This document shows, one piece after another, positions 1 through 13,649 of a stretch of 64,000 nt of DNA (its first letter is position 1; every line of letters starts with the position of its first letter). The stretch comes from Synanceia verrucosa (taxonomy: Eukaryota > Chordata > Actinopteri > Perciformes > Synanceiidae). The position numbers were made by a program, and so were the translations under genes. Where the stretch lies: contig CM056556.1 in the NCBI GenBank assembly GCA_029721515.1, positions 6,820,501 through 6,884,500 of the forward strand. Direction: 5' to 3'. The notes below the pieces were generated by a model that was not told the origin of the DNA, did no database searches, and was given only the letters and a program-made list of their open reading frames with translations.

Positions 1-640
1 CCCAAAAAGCTGGACTCATTAAAGTATATGCGTGGATGCGTATTCGCAGCAGTAAATAATCTCTGACATTAGTTGTTGAGGCTGATTTAACAAAGTAGAA
101 CTTGGCAGCGAGTGTTGTTTTGTTCCATTAATTCACACTTTGCTTGGTACTGTAGTCAATTGTTTGAAGTGGATCCACAGAATATGTTCTACCTCAGCTG
201 AACAACTTTGGCTACAAAATGTTGCGCACATATTGTTGAGCTTGACTAAGCAGGCTAAGCTGACTAGCATGCTACAGCTAGTAGAAAACAGTTCATCCAC
301 AGTGACTTGCTTTTAAAATCCCCTGGCCATCTCAGAGATCTTCTGAGGCATATGTTGTATTGATTCAAGACCATGTACTACATTTGTTGAATTTTAGGAA
401 GCTGGGCAATCTGACAGTGGAGGTTTGGTGTACTCTATGACTTACAGTAGGTGATGGATGCTGGGGAACAGGATTCTTCTGGGTATTGGCACAAATAGCT
501 GTTCTGGCTCTGCTACAGGGACCTGCAGGACAGGTTCAGAAGAACAGCATGATAAAACATAACATAAAAGGCACTACAGTCCAATAATACATGTTAAATA
601 AATAAAAAAACTGCCTTTGTACCTTTTTTTTTTGTCCCAG
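1..640. other. Unannotated stretch, nothing recognised
   Basis: This AT-rich DNA has no open frame above 60 codons and no repeat I recognise. It ends in a pyrimidine tract and AG (about 622-640) that would serve as the acceptor for the candidate exon starting at 641. Confidence 0.5.
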
Positions 641-705
641 GAAGCACATCAAGGAGAGAGCATCAATACACTTCAGACTCAGATCCATGTCTGTTACAGA
701 AGATG
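641..705 (+). other. Candidate internal exon A (65 nt)
   Basis: The segment is preceded by a strong T-rich tract ending in CCCAG and followed by GGTAAAA, a usable donor. Read from its second base it is open for 21 codons (KHIKERASIHFRL...SVTED) and leaves one base over. That phase continues without a stop into candidate exon B at 773-924. I recognise no domain in the peptide. It could be part of a rapidly evolving gene, an alternative 5' exon or chance. Confidence 0.25.
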
Positions 706-772
706 GTAAAAATGGAGCAGAACAGTGTGTGAGTATTTACCTGAAAGCCTTAAAATATCCTGGTTTCTACAG

Positions 773-924
773 CGGTTCCAACTGATGCCAGCCAAGGCCA
801 GATGAGAGGAGACTCACATTGCAGTGTGTGCTACAGTTTGAAATGCCTACACTGGGGATGTTGTGACACCACAATGAAAATGTTAAACGCTCTATCGGAG
901 GACCTTGAAATATCCAACATTCCG
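773..924 (+). other. Candidate internal exon B (152 nt)
   Basis: The segment is preceded by TGGTTTCTACAG and followed by GTGAGT, a near-consensus donor. In the phase left by candidate exon A it is open for all 51 codons and ends in phase 0. The conceptual peptide is cysteine-rich (HCSVCYSLKCLHWGCC) and ends in an acidic stretch (SEDLEISNIP). At least one of the other frames is closed by an early stop. No family is recognised and no next exon could be assigned. RNA-seq or conservation in related fish would be needed to accept it. Confidence 0.25.
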
Positions 925-2820
925 GTGAGTATCATCTCACCAGTAGCAGATACCGGTAATTTGTAATGGAAAATAATTTGAAGACCCTTTGACTTGGTGA
1001 CCTAGTCTGAAGGCACAGTGAAATTCGGTTTGTGCACATCATGAGCCATACTCAGCACTGGATCAAGTGTGAAGCATATTGTCTTTAAATTACATACAGG
1101 GACAAGAATTTATGTGAAAGAACAAGAAAAGAATCAAAGGCAGAAATCACATACGTATCGCTGCAAAGCACAAAGCTGCTCTAAAGTTCAGTGAACATAC
1201 ATCACATGGAAAGCCATTAATAAACCTGTCAGTACACAGACCAACCTCAGCCTGAGTTTCATTACCGCTGTTATTTGGGGTTCTCGCTGTACTATACCAT
1301 CTGCACAAAACAAGCTCAGTATCACCCCTTCTGTTAAAAGCATGAACTTAGAGAGGACACGTCCCCAGTCTATATTTGCAACGTCCTCTGTATACTTCCT
1401 TTTGCAGCCTAGGGCAAGGAAGTGTGAGGCTGAGCCTAGGTGCACTGCAGTGATGTGTGATGAAGGTCTAGATTAGGCCTGACCCGTGTGTGTAAGTGCT
1501 ACAGTAACAGATTGGTTGTTGTTTCGAATTGTAAGCTCAGTGACAGGATATCGTGAGCAACTCTGCAAAGGCTCAGCACACCTACTGTACTTTGTTTGGT
1601 TTCTCAGAGTGCTGTAGAGTCATGTCCAGCTTTTGTTTTATGTGGAAAAAGTCAGTTTTGTTTTTATATTCTTCTTTACATGGTGGAGTGGTGAGCTCTC
1701 TGTTGACCCGGCACATTCGGTGACTCAGCTGGCATTTTATCTCCATGGTGACGCCTTTCTTTACAGCTCCCTGTCACTGCTCTGTTTATTTTAGAAGGTG
1801 GATCAGGACCCCATTACCCGACTCACTTTGTGCTACCCACCCCTTTTTTATTAGCAGCATAATGGCACAAATACATTATCAGAGCTAATCAGAGTCAAAT
1901 GAAGAAAAGTAGTGGAGTGAGACTGCAGGAATTGGCTTTTTTCCCTTGCAGTGCTGCCATACTGGCAGACCAATTCTAAACTTTTCCAACATCCTTCTCT
2001 CTATTTTCTTCTCTCTCTCGCTCTTCATTATTTCATTTTCTACCCTTGTTTTCTCACTCTCCATTTTTGGTCATGATATTTGTCCTTTCTCAGACTTTAT
2101 CCTTCCTCTCACATCTCCTTTTCTGTGTGTCCTCTCTCTCCACATCTTTCTCTTCCTTTCCTCGGGGATTGCCTGTTTGATATTCTACTTGTGTGGCGGG
2201 GCAGCAGGATGGATTAGAGCATGGACAGGCCCCACAAACCACCCTGATCTACAGGACAGCTTTTCAATCACTTCTCCAATGCTGTTCCACCTATATAAAT
2301 ACAAGCACAGGGAGAGAGCCACAGAGCAAGACGGGGCAAAAACTGGAAATAATAGGGAGGGATAAAAACAAACAGGAAAGGACAATTGTATAATTTCATG
2401 AAGTATCACTGTTGCTGTGCAAACAGGATGAAATATGTCAGAACAAAAGAGTTCCATTTCCCACCTCCGTTGAGTTTGAGCATATCAGGTGTGTGCAGAT
2501 ACTGTTTGGAGCACAAGCCAGCTGAAAGACAGAACAATGGCTCATTTGCACTTGTAATGGCTCTCAGCAGATCGAGCATCACAATGGATGTCCTGTGTCA
2601 CGTTTTTGTTTTTTCCCTCTCGCCGTGTGTTTATACTCTGTTCTACCTCGATCCTCAGGACCTTTCCCATTTAGAAGAAAATTGCAGATCCCTCATGTGG
2701 GTAAAACAGAATTACTGTGCCTCCCCAGCTACTTTTTATCGGATCAATAGGGTGATCTTCCAAGGCTGGCATTAGGGGGCATTATAAAAAGGTTACAAAT
2801 GAGCATGCTTAGTCCATTGC
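925..2820. other. Unannotated stretch with pyrimidine-rich tract
   Basis: Positions about 1976-2180 are strongly C+T rich on the plus strand. The 139-codon open frame there (1946-2365) is mostly Leu/Ser/Phe and is best explained by that composition. A TATAAATA string lies near 2294 with nothing recognisable downstream. The 129-codon frame at 2386-2775 shows no domain. Confidence 0.4.
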
Positions 2821-5800
2821 ACTCACCTCAAGTACTGGGAGAGTATCGATTCATGATGGCACATCAAACTGTTTTGTTGAAAAAGTGACACTTTAACCGT
2901 AGTCCCCTTCAAAAGGTGAGATAATAAGAAGGTGTGTAATTGCAGTAGTTTAACAAAGCCACTAATGGTTGAAGCTGTTCAATGCCAGGGTGAAATTTCC
3001 AGGCAGTGAAGGAACCTCTGCTCCTTTTTCTGAGATGAACAGCAGACTGTTTAGCAAGGAAACGTTCATCAAGGTTTCAACAAAACCTTTGTGATTTCAC
3101 TATACACATACTTGACATGTTACTTAATGAGGTGAATCAATGAAGCAACCAAAAAGATGGCATAAAGCATCAGGTCACAAATGCAAGGACAACGACGGTG
3201 CACCCTGCCCATCTGCTATCCAGGTTCATATGACTAAAGTTATAGGAATAGAGTCTCTTCCACACTGGAAAATAATATGGATGCCCAAGAATGGCAATGT
3301 ATACACAAGTGTTATTACAGTGCGAATGTGCAACCAGAGGCATGATTTGCGTTCCTATGTGAGATTTTGAAAGCCCTGACATGTCAATGGCAATGTGCAA
3401 TTTCTGGCTGTAGTAGTACAAATGAAAAAAAAGCAAAACATTAAATAATGAATTTGTAAGTAGTAAGTAGTCTGTTGGCATTATTTTGTTGTGTTTAAAT
3501 GATGAATACCGATGCTTTTCGTTTTATTTGTTTTTATATAGGAAGTAAATTATATCAGTGCACTGTTTAAACATCCCCTCCAGACACATTTAAGACAGGA
3601 ATATTTTAACACAGTTCATGACTAAAATAACTTTAACATTTAGTGCTTTATTTTTTTTGCCATAGGATTGGTTGCAGTAAAGCACAATCTACTATTGCAA
3701 TTGTGAACTACAGCATGAATGTTATCTTTTATGTGTTAGAGCAGATGCCTTTTTTTAATACTGTTTTGATTGATGGCATCTTTACACAAGATTAACTACC
3801 AGTATTGGTACAATGTCAGCGCTTGAGCAGCGGCTTTACCTTCAGGTGGAGAGAGAAAACGGATCGGTTCATAATATCATACCATCATTACATTACCACA
3901 TGCTTGAGTGGATAAAATTATTATCGTTGCTGTATAGTGATTTTCCATTCAAGTCAATAAACGCATACAAAATGCAAATATCACTGTCATCTTGAAATAC
4001 TGCATTGCCCAAGACTTTGAAGGTGAGCTGAGTTATTAAAGTGTGCTATTATAACCCACTGAAAGTGCCTACACATGCTGACATTACTTAACAAGTAGGG
4101 ATTAGTTCTCTGCAGGAAGTGAGTCTTATGGTGATTTTATCACTCAGAATGACATCTTAACACTGTTTATCATACAGCACAAGGACTGGAAGTATGTGAG
4201 CCAGCCATCCATCCACCTCTGTTAGTGACAGCTCTTATGTGACATTTAGTGCTCTTCTCCAGGGCTAATGAAAGATGTGATGACTCAGAGTGACTGAATA
4301 AATGCTAATCCTGAATATATGAAAGAACATACATGATATTATGATATTTTGCCCCTCCCACCTTTGAGAGGCACTTCTGGCCAGACTTGGAGAGAATCAC
4401 TTTGTGTACATGGAGCATATGTGAAATTTAAGTTGCATATGGCAGACAGACACCATTACTAGTTCATTTAAAAAAATGGAACATTTTAATTAGAGATAAT
4501 ATATTAACAAGATGTGTATGCGTGTTATTCCTGTCACATTTGCGTGAAAGATTGTGATGGATTGCTAACCAACAATGTTATTAATTGATTTGTGGTGACG
4601 TGTTAAATTGCAGATTGGTCATGTGCATCAATAAATTACAGAATTACAGTTTTAACTAAAACAACAACAACCTTTGGCTCTGTGCTTTACCTCCTGATCT
4701 GGAGGAATTATAATGGTGTTTACTACCAATAAAATAGGGTCATGCACTGTACAAGTTACAGTAGATGAACTGAAAACTATCAGTGTCACTGCATGTGTCA
4801 GTTTGAGTTAGCCTTGTGATAGACCGCAGACCCATTCGTGGTTTACCCCAACCTATACTGGAATACCCCTGTGACCCTGAACATGATGCATTATTCAGAT
4901 CTGACAGCGTTGTTAATATCTTGGCGTCCGTGTTGTTGCTGTACATGCATAATCATAAATATCTGTCCATAAAATACATACAGACCTATATCCTTTTGGT
5001 GTCATGTAAAAATGTGATGTAACCAAATTCATTGTTCTCATATGTGCAGGTAACAAAAAGACCTTGAAAACAACATAAATTTTCATCTGGACTTCCTCCC
5101 ATTGTACACCTTTTCACAGTTACGCTACTAATATTTTGATTCAAGTATAGATATAGTATAGATTATACCAACAACTCTTAGTTAAAGCTAGATACCAAAC
5201 TAGATAGAAATGGTAGCTTTGTGTTGTGAATATAATCAGCCCCATGAGGCTACTTGCTACTCTACTATGCCGTATATCTTTAAAGGTTTTTAAAGCAAAT
5301 CTATACAAGTTGACTGATTCTCTGTAAGATGAAATATCTAGGGACCCATTTTTTTTACCCATCTTTGCATCAGCTTGTACAAAAAATAAACTAGCACCAG
5401 ATCAAATGTAATTATAGTACAAACATATACAACAATGACTGTCCACCCTCAGTAAAGTTAAATACAGTATATTAAGATTTTGACATCAGGCTGAGCTCTC
5501 TGACTTTGATAGCACATGAACATGTCCTGTGCTGAAGTGTTAAGGGCAGGAGGGAGTCAGTGACTGATGTGGACAGCGGCAATGTTCCCCTCAGTGTCAG
5601 GCAGTGATTGATGTTCAAAGAATGGTCCAAAAACCCATGACCAAGTCACCTCACAGCCAGAGGCACCACACTCTTTCCCCCCATATGAAAGTCATATTTT
5701 CAGGGATATGAAAGAATAATTATATACCACTATGTTCGAATGTCTTCAATGTGAAATGAGGGTTACTTTGTATTTGAATGAAATTAATAAAATACATCAC

Positions 5801-7639
5801 TGAGAAATATTACAGTCCACCTTGCCATTGTAATTTTGACATTTGAGGAAAATTTGCATTGAGTTATTACAGTTATGGGAATGTATCAGAATCACCCATA
5901 TCGCTTGCTCAACACTCCGGATAAGTATCAAGATGCAAACTACCGAGGTGCAATGTATGGCTGCAAATAATCATTATGAAATGTTTTATTATAGACATAA
6001 ATTAAGATACAATGCATCACTTAACAGCCACGTAAAAATAGGCTAATTTAAGTTGTTTTTTTCGTCTCACGTACGTCAGGACATTTTTTTCTCCCTGTTC
6101 CTCTTTATATTTGACCTTCATGCGTAAGCAAAGATCCATTTATCTTCCCTGGTACAATGAACGGTTGGGGTCACAAAAAATATGTTGTGGACAAATGAAA
6201 TGCCTCTGTCAACAATGCTATTTTTACATGGGTGGTCGTTTCGATTAAAATGTCATTGCCTCTGTTCATTTTCTTTGATGTTTCTGTTGAACTTTACACA
6301 CTTGACTTGTTCTGTCCATAAAATATGAATTATCCTCACTGGCTTCACAAGACCTCCTTGTGTAGCTACATGCACACACATGATTGCACAGAGACCTCCA
6401 CATGTACACATATTCTCATTGTGAGCTTCAGGTGATGTTTACTGGGGACATTTTATGATGGCATTCAGAAAAAAAAACTATGTAGTGAATATCTAGAGGG
6501 GAAATTTGTATACAGATATGTGGCATAATGGAAATGACAAGCCTTCGGGTCAGAGAAAGGTACCCAAAACTATACCTGACTAAACTGAAACAAAATAATT
6601 TGAAAACAGCTATACTTTCCAAGCACATCCAAAACTTTTATCTAAGTCGCCAGTTCCAAGTGATTACTTGCAAGTGTTGTGCTCATTGTTGAACACAATC
6701 CACAAAGTGCATTGGTCCGCCACTGGGGAAAAAAAATATTAAAAATAGGGCAGCGTCCAATGATAATAAATGGAAAAGCACTTAACAGAGGATGATGAGA
6801 ATGTGGTGGCATCCTTTGAGAGGGTTGCTGGAACAAATGGCTGTGGAAGGTATAGGCTGAGAAGTCTCCTTAAGATTGACACAGGTAAGTGGTAGAGCGT
6901 GAGCAGGGGTGCCGTGTCAATTAAGGTGCATAGAGGACTGCTGTCTGTCTGTGAGAAGCTCATTAACACCAAGGTCATTTTCATCAGGCCCCCAAGCTGT
7001 CGTTATTCTCATATTACCAGCAGGGCCAGAAATAATAAAAAAAATAAAAAAAATAAAACGACATTGGAAAACCTCAGGATTGCATGCAGATTCTGAGTTA
7101 CTCATGCAAATTGCAACATATACTGTTACATAACCATCGGCTCTCCCGTAGACACACAACACACAGGAAAAAAGAGCATTTACCCACTTGTATGCAGAGT
7201 ATTAGTAGCTTAAATAGCAATCTCCCAAGAGGAATTTTGAAAATGCAGAGCAGGTAGCAGGTGTTTGTTAAAATGAATATTCCAATTGTGTTTATGCAAG
7301 ACAATGTTATCAATGATTCCACATGGTTCCATGAGAATTTAATGGATGAATAATTATCTCTGTAACCAGTCGACCCATGCAAACCAACCTGTTTTCTCTA
7401 ACCAGTCAGAAATAAAAGGCCAAATACATCTCATGATTTTCTCCTTCCTATGTTCTCACAGCATTTCTCTACTTTGGAGGCATTTTCTTTTACATTTAAT
7501 TATGTTTTAAGTGCCGTGGTGTGTGCATACATTACTGAGCACACAGCATAATATGTATTGTGTAAGAAAAGGCTGTAATGGAAATGGAAATCTACTGAGA
7601 CATGCACAAGATGTCAAGCACAACCTCAGCTCCCTGACT
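2821..7639. other. Unannotated stretch, nothing recognised
   Basis: The longest open frames are near 100 codons and have no recognisable motif. Homopolymer runs are short. I could assign no transposon ends, tandem arrays or RNA genes here. Confidence 0.5.
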
Positions 7640-7910
7640 GTAAGCTCCAATTCAAGCATGTGGGGCATAAACAGTTAATTGCCTGAGTGAGCCCGAAAGG
7701 TTGGTGCACAAGCAGGCAGAGTGCCTTTATCACTGATTGTTGGCCTCTCCGGCAGCCAGTGTTCCCCTATATCTTCTGACACCGGGCTCTTTCCTGTCTC
7801 TACCATGTTATTGGAAAGTGCTGATGGGAAATATATAACAGCTCGACACGGTAACTGCCAACTGTGTGCCCTAAGCCTCGCTCTCAACTCAACTGTCAAG
7901 ATCTAAAAGA
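7640..7910. promoter_or_regulatory. Possible conserved non-coding element
   Basis: The stretch is repeat-free and more balanced in base composition than its neighbours, with no simple sequence or transposon signature. Overlapping frames are short and on both strands, which argues against coding. This is a judgement from texture only; a multi-fish alignment would decide. Confidence 0.2.
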
Positions 7911-9534
7911 CAAAAAGCCTCTTGTTACAGTGCCGAGGTGCATGGCTACAGCTCAATTTGTTTGCAGGAGACAGACTTTCAAAGGGTGAGAGTCACCTGG
8001 TTGCATCTCTTTGCTCCGTTTGCTCTTTCTCTGAATTGTCACTCAACCTCTTCCCATCCCCTCCTGCTAGTTTTGCTTTTGCGTCTCCATGGATATTCCT
8101 GAACGGTTTGTGCCCACAGGCTCCCGTTCCACTTGTTTATCCCTTTCTCTTTGAATAAGAGAAAGTTTGAGAACAGATTCAAACTCTTGTTGACAATACA
8201 GCCAAATCCACTCTCTTCTTGGTTCCATCACACAAACAAGTCTGTGCCTCTCTCTTATGTTAAACCAAAAGTATACAGACTCTAAGCGACAGCGTTAACC
8301 CACAGTGATTTATGCCAATATAGACAAACTGCTGTCCAATTTATCTCCATAAAGTAACAGACGATTGACAGAATACATGACAGAATAAATGACAAATCAA
8401 GTCACAGTCAAGACACATGCTGGAAAAACAAGAAGGTGAAAGAGTTACTTTTTGTACTTTTTCATATTAAAAACAGCCCACTATTTAATTAAAAGAATGT
8501 AAAGCATTGATCCAACAAAGAAAATGATAGTTCTTTTAGAATTTGTTCAATGGCACAAGAAGTATAATAATATACAAGCATACAATTAGAGGACCAGCAC
8601 TGTCTTTTGGCTTGATATTGTGAAGGAAGATCAGAAATATTTTGGTCTTGCAGTTGCAATACTTTAAAAGTTACTTATGTGACAGATTGGAAAACCCTTG
8701 GAGAGATTTGAAAAGGTAGTGAAGAATCTATTTGGCCTGATGTTAGCACCAGTGGAAAGGTTATGTCATCACTAACAAAATCAATTGGTTTCATCCTGTT
8801 GGGAAGAAAACACAGCAACAAATGTGGTAGTTCAGAAACTTGTTGGGGATCATCTCATCTGAGATAAAGAAAAATAAAAACAATGGGGAATTTATTATTT
8901 AATTCTGCCTCTGTGGACTATTGCATAGAAATGGGATAGATATTCATGCAACAAAGGTCCAGACAAACCATTTTGTTGACCTGTGGAGCGCTGGCTTTCT
9001 CAGCTGACATTACAAGGATGCATTCACACAGACTTACTTAGTGACAGACCTTTGAATTTATGTGATTTGCCCTCTGTGATCCAACCAAAAACAGCCCAGT
9101 AGATGGCACTCTGTGGCACCAACTGGTTGAGAATAGCTGACCTATTCACCTTTCATAGCAGCGTCCCAATGGTAGAACATGCTGTTTCTGTCCATCCTTT
9201 TTAAAATGTTAAGATATTGTTAAAAAAAAACTATGGTGAAATTAATTTTGAAATTCATTGCAAATTGCTTCAAATTAAATGAAACAAGTGGGTTGGAATT
9301 GGGAAGTTTCAACAGCTGGTTACTGAGGAAATACCAAGTCAGTTGTGGTAATCATAATTTCTGACCATCAGAAGTCTAAACTAAATTGAAGTGAGGCATT
9401 ACTGCGTCTTCAATGGTACAGTTAAATGACCCCCTCTAATTTTCATTGTCCGTAATATAGAGGCTCGAAAACTGGGTGAAGTGTTTGGGGACAGGATCGT
9501 TCATTCTCACTTCAGTTCATTTCTAATGATTTCA
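7911..9534. other. Unannotated stretch, nothing recognised
   Basis: The DNA is AT-rich with no open frame above 80 codons. A 9-bp hairpin (CTTTCTCTT...AAGAGAAAG near 8145-8167) is too short to interpret. Confidence 0.5.
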
Positions 9535-9850
9535 TTATTCTTTTGATGCCCCCTTTCTCCAGCCGTACCCCAGAGGCTCAGGACTGAACGCCATTCTGCC
9601 TTTTAAATGGAACACTGATTGTTTTTCATGTTTATTCACAACCCACGGGTCAGCATCCCTCCATAATCTGCTGTTTCTTCCAAGGACAATTTGGAGGATA
9701 TCATGAATAAAAATGATCTTAATAATATCGCGGTGAAAGGACCCATGGCAACTATGAATACCATTAGAGTTTGATCAGAGGCCGTTAGTGCCACATTTAT
9801 ATGACCAGAGCAACGATATAGGGCCTGCATGAGCGAGTCTAGAGGCTGGC
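9535..9850. promoter_or_regulatory. Possible conserved non-coding element
   Basis: This repeat-free stretch of mixed composition contains several homeodomain-like ATTA/TAAT cores and an unusual local supply of CpG (ATATCGCGG near 9726). No frame is convincingly coding; the longest is 64 codons on the minus strand. It resembles the texture of developmental enhancers in fish gene deserts, but that is an impression and not a measurement. Confidence 0.22.
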
Positions 9851-11603
9851 TGTTTACGCTCTTTTGTTGTTGGTTCTTTCACATTTTCTCTCATCTTCAC
9901 AGTGCTTTATTTCAATGGTTTTTTTTTTATAGTATAATGGAGTTTTGATCCCTAGAGGCATTGTAATGTGTATTTGTATTAGCTCAAGTATTCCTCTTAC
10001 TTTTCCAGTTTACCTCAGATTGATAATATGGAAACTGAAGCATCAGGGAAAGTCATTGTGTCTTTGGAAGTGTCTTTATTGTGAAGCAAGCTGCATGCAG
10101 TTACAGCGCTAGGAGTTTGCCTCCCTCCAATACCCTTGACCTAGATGGCGAAACTTCCAGGGGAGTACAGAATTAAAAGCGAGAGAAAAATACAATTATG
10201 TGCATGAAAAAAAACATGTTAGGTGATCAAATATAGTATTTTCCTTGAACTGTGGGCTAAGGGGATGACTGTTCTCATAATATTAACATAAAGAACAGTA
10301 AGGTCTATATTTTAAGGGATATGCGGTATGTGTAGAGTCTCCTAGGGAAGGAAAGGTCACTGCAAAGGGTGCCAGGACCACACAAATTACACATACTATG
10401 TCACACTGTCTTGATTCTGACTTTCTGGCTGGGTGGAGTTAAGGTGGAGAGCTATTGTTAGGTATGGGCTGGAGTTTTAACAGTGACCACAGTTGATTTC
10501 TTTTAATATGGTATGAAATTAATCCTGAGGTCAAGGGCAAACTGTCCCAACCAAATGTTACGGCTTCTGTGTGATTTACACCCTCTTCTCTTGATTTTGA
10601 GGCCTCTGTTTTAGTGAATCAAGGTGCAATGTACAAAGCACAGCCAACTGTGCTGTGGCGATGGCATTGGGATGAGAAGGAATCCATTATCATACATTAT
10701 GTGTGGGTGTGTTAGAGAGTGTAACACTTGTGGCCAGTCACATTGGTTCATTTCAGCCCCTCAAAAGTAGCACCATGTCAGGCTAAAGGACTGACAGCTT
10801 GGTAATGGTGCAGAGAGTCCAGGAAGCTCAAAAAAACGTGCAAATGTCTTCCTGTGGGAAAATGTATATATGGCAGCACAAATACACCAGCGAACATTGA
10901 TGTGAGATTTAAGCTGGTTGAATGTTTCTGGACAAATCGAAAAGCCTAGTCACAGTGTTTAGCATTTTGTGGGATCACGATTATGATTACATTTTGTTAT
11001 TATGGTGATTCACAAAGATTGTCTTTACATTGTTTGGCTGATGTGATCATTAGAGGATAAGTTTGCCAAAAAATGATGGCGCACTCACTGATGGCTTTGG
11101 TATGCACGTCCAGGTCTTGACCTTCCTCTGAACCTGCTTAGACGTAATTTCGAGCAAATATTTCAGAGGTCTGCTGCAAAAAAATGCATATTGGTGTTGA
11201 AAGTAATTCTCCAAATCTCCTTTATTTTTTTTAAATTTTGCTATCTGTCTAGCTATCATCATATCATACAATCTACTTTATTGTCACTGCAAATTTGCCT
11301 GAGACACATGACATAATGTTTAATCATATAGATGTCTCCATGGTGTTTTATTGGAGTTTTGATAGTTGTTAGTCCATACAAGAAATTATCCTCTGGGGTG
11401 TAAGTAAAGGGATGTTTGTTCACACATTGGCCATTAACATGAGATATTTCCTAATTAGTTTTGATATTAATGATTACTATGTGTTTTGTCATTATGCAAT
11501 CCCACTTTGCAGCAAAAAGGAGGATTACCACTATTTTACATGTTGGTAATTGGAGACTCCAATGTCAACAAAACACAAGAGTTAAACACAGCAGCCATGG
11601 GTG
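9851..11603. other. Unannotated stretch, nothing recognised
   Basis: I see no repeat ends, tandem arrays or domain-bearing open frames. A 73-codon minus-strand frame (11050-11271) has no recognisable content. Confidence 0.5.
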
Positions 11604-11885
11604 TTAAAGGCATATTCCGGTATTTTACACTTTAAACACTCTTTCTAGGTTGATTAGGATTCAAAAGAGTGGTTGATACCAAAATTTTGAAGATTGGTCC
11701 TTTCTCGGGTATTTGGCTCATTTAGAAATCGGCTGTGCCAGCTAGCTATGGGCCACTGCAAACCAGTCCAAAACAACCCCTAAACGTTTGTTTTAAAAAA
11801 ATGTGCAACTCACCAAGTGGTTCCTGGTGTTTCCATATTAAATATTGAAGCGAAATACACCTTCTGTCGTGTTTTAGGCCTTTAA
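11604..11885. mobile_element. Probable TTAA-flanked dispersed repeat
   Basis: The segment starts TTAAAGGC and ends GCCTTTAA, so it is bounded by TTAA on both sides with a very short terminal inversion (AGGC/GCCT). The left end fits the TTAAAGGRR terminus described for T2/Kolobok-type MITEs. The inside reads like a dispersed fish repeat, but the inverted repeat is too short for certainty. It could be a worn copy or a coincidence. Confidence 0.35.
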
Positions 11886-13649
11886 AGAACAATGTTGTGG
11901 ATATTTTTGGATGACAATTACATTTATTTAAAACAATGTTTATATATCATCCTGTGTACCCGTGACAGCCTTTGTCTTGAATGATTTAGATGTAATTATT
12001 CCTTGTAATAGCAGGTATGTGAGCACCAGGATAGTGTTATTATAATTTCATCTTTAGGACTAGTTGTTCTTCCTCACCATGGCCCTACAGTTTCTTGTTA
12101 AGGTGGTTGAAGAAAAGATCTCTCACATGAGTGCACATTTTGACAGCTATTTCGGGAGTAGAGCATAATTAAGGGCTATCTCCAATGTCATGAGCCCCAG
12201 ATGCATCCCACTTAACCCTAGAAGAGACAAACATAAAACCCAGTTCAAGGCAGGTTTTTGCATTGGTCTGTCCAGTTAAACTGTCTGTATCCATTATTTA
12301 GTAATTAGCTACATGTAATTGCTTTCCGACACCTAGGATTACACTGTCTTTGAAATGCATTAGCTGTCTCAATTATAGCAGGCTGTTGGATAAGCCTGCA
12401 CTTGATGTGGCTTATCTTCTCATTTTCTTTCTCTTTACCCCCCCTCCTCATTTTCCTAACTTCAACATGCTCTCCATCAGTCTCTCCTTTGGTTTTTCAC
12501 AAGAGGGGTTGGGGAGAGGTTAAGCCATAACAGTGAGCCAGCATGTGATGTTAGACCAAGACAAATGATACCCCACATGCTTCTGATCTCTAAGCCAAGG
12601 CCTCTTAGTCTTTTATAGGGTCCAGTGCCACTCATTACGTTAGCAGTAAACAAACACACTTTGGGATGTTTTTTCACCCATGCAGCATGGGGTCTGTCGC
12701 TCATCTTTTCAATCTAGCTGCACTGTATTTGCTCACTGAGACCTTGAACCCTGCACTTGGATTTCATATCTCTAGACCAAGGGATATTCACCCAGACTTC
12801 AGGCCAAACAGACTGCTGATTATCAAAGGAGCCTCAGGCTGGACTGAGGAACTGCAGAAACAGGAGGCTCATAGAGGCGATAATCTGGGGTGTTATGGGT
12901 TAGCTGAGCAGTTCAACATGCCCTAGAGGAATGTGTGAATATACAGTATGTATGTTTATGTGTGTGTGCGCTGACATGTGTCTGTTTAAAAGGATATATA
13001 TATATGTCATTGGGATGTTTGAGTGTGTGCCCTGAAGAATATGAATTTACTTTTGTAAGCCTTGAGCTGCGCTGGAAGGGGAGAAATGGCAAAAGAAGTG
13101 ACCTGTCTCAAAAACATCTATCCTCTTGGTGTCACAGGAGCAAATACCTCTGTTTTGACTACTAGTGTATCACTCCCTCAAACTTTGCTCTCCACAAATA
13201 GTTTTTTTTTTCTTGTGCCTGCACTCGTAAGGAACCATAAGAATGTTTGAATCTGCTGACAGGTGAAGTTTGCCAACGTGGTCAGTTCTGAACATGCCAT
13301 GTGGTCCTACCTTTCTTGCAGCATGAGACTGATGCACCAAACAGGCACGTTTGTAATAACTAAAAAGAGACAGGCTTAAAGTAAAATAGCAATGTGACAG
13401 ATGGGACCCTCCCTACCTGTTGAGATGTAGATGCAGGTGTAATCAATTTGCAGTTTTGCAGCGTTGCTTAAAAGGTTTAATTATGTAAGGATGTGAGGAT
13501 GTGAGCCTGGTGAGTGGGTGTCTCAGTCTGTGCTCTTGAGATACTATAGTTACAGAGGTGTTTCAACATCATTCTGACATCCAACCTGATCAGAGAAATA
13601 ATTAAATCAAATAATGTTCAGCAGTAGATAACAAACAAACGTTACTTAC
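11886..13649. other. Unannotated stretch
   Basis: Positions 12290-12420 are repeat-free with two ATTA-type cores and could be regulatory. A short TG/TA-rich patch lies near 12955-13005. The 86-codon plus-strand frame at 12666-12926 has no domain. Further exons of the THAP pseudogene might lie here, but I could not place one. Confidence 0.4.

Noticed and set aside
2292..2301. TATATAAATA as a core promoter
   Set aside because: There is no supporting initiator, CpG context or downstream gene.
1946..2365. 139-codon frame, the longest in the window
   Set aside because: Most of it is Leu/Ser/Phe from a C+T-rich tract, it has no ATG near its start, and no domain is visible.
2386..2775. 129-codon frame
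   Set aside because: It shows no motif, hydrophobic pattern or splice context that would support it. This length is possible by chance in 64 kb searched in six frames.
2820..2866. Minus-strand donor (GTGAGTG after TTGAG) as an exon end
   Set aside because: The only nearby acceptor has a weak pyrimidine tract and the exon would be about 43 nt with no coding support.
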